A stretch of DNA of 64,000 nt from Tropicibacter sp. R16_0 (GTDB taxonomy: Bacteria > Pseudomonadota > Alphaproteobacteria > Rhodobacterales > Rhodobacteraceae). The stretch lies in the NCBI RefSeq assembly GCF_017743935.1, contig NZ_JAGHRE010000005.1:1-64000 (forward strand). The letters are read 5' to 3'. The notes below the pieces were generated by a model. The model saw only the letters and a program-made list of their open reading frames with translations, ran no database searches and was not told the DNA's origin. Below are positions 63,663 to 64,000 of this stretch, in pieces; the first letter of the stretch is position 1; every line of letters starts with the position of its first letter. The position numbers and the translations under genes were made by a program.

Positions 63663-64000
63663 ATGTCGGAAACGCGCGCTGCTTACGCCCTGATCGGGGC
63701 TGGCCCGATGGGCCTTGCCATGGCCAAGGTGCTCAAGGAACAAGGCATCCCCTTTCGCGGGTTCGAGATGCATTCGGACGTTGGTGGTCTGTGGGACATA
63801 GATGGGCCGAAATCGACCATGTACGAGACGGCGCATCTGATCTCGTCCAAGACCATGACCGAGTTCACGGATTTCCCGATGGAAGAGGGCGTGGCCGAAT
63901 ACCCGTCGCACCGCGATTTGCGCAACTATTTCCGCGACTTCGCCGATCATTTCGGCCTGCGCGATCACTACACCTTCAACGCAGAAGTGTTGAAAACCGA
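63663..64000 (+). CDS. flavin-containing monooxygenase, N-terminal part (cut by window end)
   Basis: The first 112 residues of an FMO-type NAD(P)/FAD enzyme. The FAD loop is LIGAGPMGLAMA, followed by DVGGLWD (FAD-binding FxGxWD region) and FPMEEGVAEYPSH. The gene runs past the window edge. AGGAGG precedes the ATG by five bases. Probable substrates include trimethylamine, or a Baeyer-Villiger ketone; class cannot be decided from the fragment. Confidence 0.88.
   Translation, partial: MSETRAAYALIGAGPMGLAMAKVLKEQGIPFRGFEMHSDVGGLWDIDGPKSTMYETAHLISSKTMTEFTDFPMEEGVAEYPSHRDLRNYFRDFADHFGLRDHYTFNAEVLKT

Overview
The window looks like a high-GC alphaproteobacterial chromosome or large plasmid segment, most likely from the Roseobacter group of Rhodobacterales. 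This is inferred from the NnrR-controlled nirK / norCBQD denitrification block, the CoA-dependent aromatic and terpene catabolic islands, the BKACE (DUF849) and fused E1 enzymes, the queCDEF operon and the dense gene packing with 1-8 bp overlaps. No rRNA, tRNA, CRISPR array, insertion sequence or replication origin was seen. Layout: (1) 1-2.8 kb is an accessory patch with AT-richer stretches: the 3' end of one RTX-like protein, a complete paralogue with an almost identical C-terminus, a remnant that looks like the end of a toxin gene, and an Imm11-like immunity gene. (2) 2.9-11.5 kb is denitrification: pseudoazurin-nirK-nirV on the minus strand, the Crp/Fnr regulator nnrR, a DUF1858 protein, and norCBQD with two small membrane-protein genes. 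Two TTG-N8-CAA boxes sit in the two divergent promoters. (3) 11.6-16.7 kb holds a secreted protein of unknown function, a three-subunit molybdenum hydroxylase operon that ends in a MoaD/ThiS-like gene, and a Nudix hydrolase. (4) 16.7-26.1 kb is tryptophan/anthranilate catabolism: tryptophan 2,3-dioxygenase and arylformamidase diverge from a 2-aminobenzoyl-CoA monooxygenase/reductase operon (SDR, MarR, enoyl-CoA hydratase, acyl-CoA dehydrogenase, CoA ligase, RidA). A long inverted repeat lies in the shared promoter. (5) 26.1-28.3 kb is the queuosine precursor operon queC-D-E-F. (6) 28.5-31.9 kb is a short protocatechuate operon: TauD-like dioxygenase, pcaC, pcaH, pcaG and a BKACE that could replace PcaIJ/PcaF. 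(7) 32.2-40.9 kb holds a LysR gene with a divergent SDR, then an operon of fused E1 2-oxoacid dehydrogenase, FabD-like acyltransferase, ALDH7-type dehydrogenase and amino-acid oxidase, divergent from a second LysR gene. The ALDH7/oxidase pair points to pipecolate/lysine breakdown. (8) 40.9-54 kb is a cluster of acyclic-terpene (Atu) type: AtuA, carboxylase alpha and beta, hydratase, nitronate-monooxygenase-like protein, TIGR03084 protein and acyl-CoA dehydrogenase, with a divergent TetR gene and a second acyl-CoA dehydrogenase. (9) 54-56.4 kb: ECF sigma/anti-sigma pair, cytochrome c and YceI. (10) 56.5-61.5 kb: AraC regulator, fadA-fadB and a TetR gene. (11) 61.5-64 kb: three TetR-operator-like repeats, a 27-residue membrane peptide, a DUF1348 protein, a PNPOx-like protein, another TetR gene and the start of a flavin monooxygenase cut by the window edge. 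The most interesting unexplained structure is a family of three 57-base elements (around 32.1, 42.5 and 43.9 kb). Each lies right behind the 3' end of a minus-strand gene and next to a perfect long hairpin. The hairpin arms differ in sequence between copies but stay fully complementary, as expected of a selected RNA or DNA structure.
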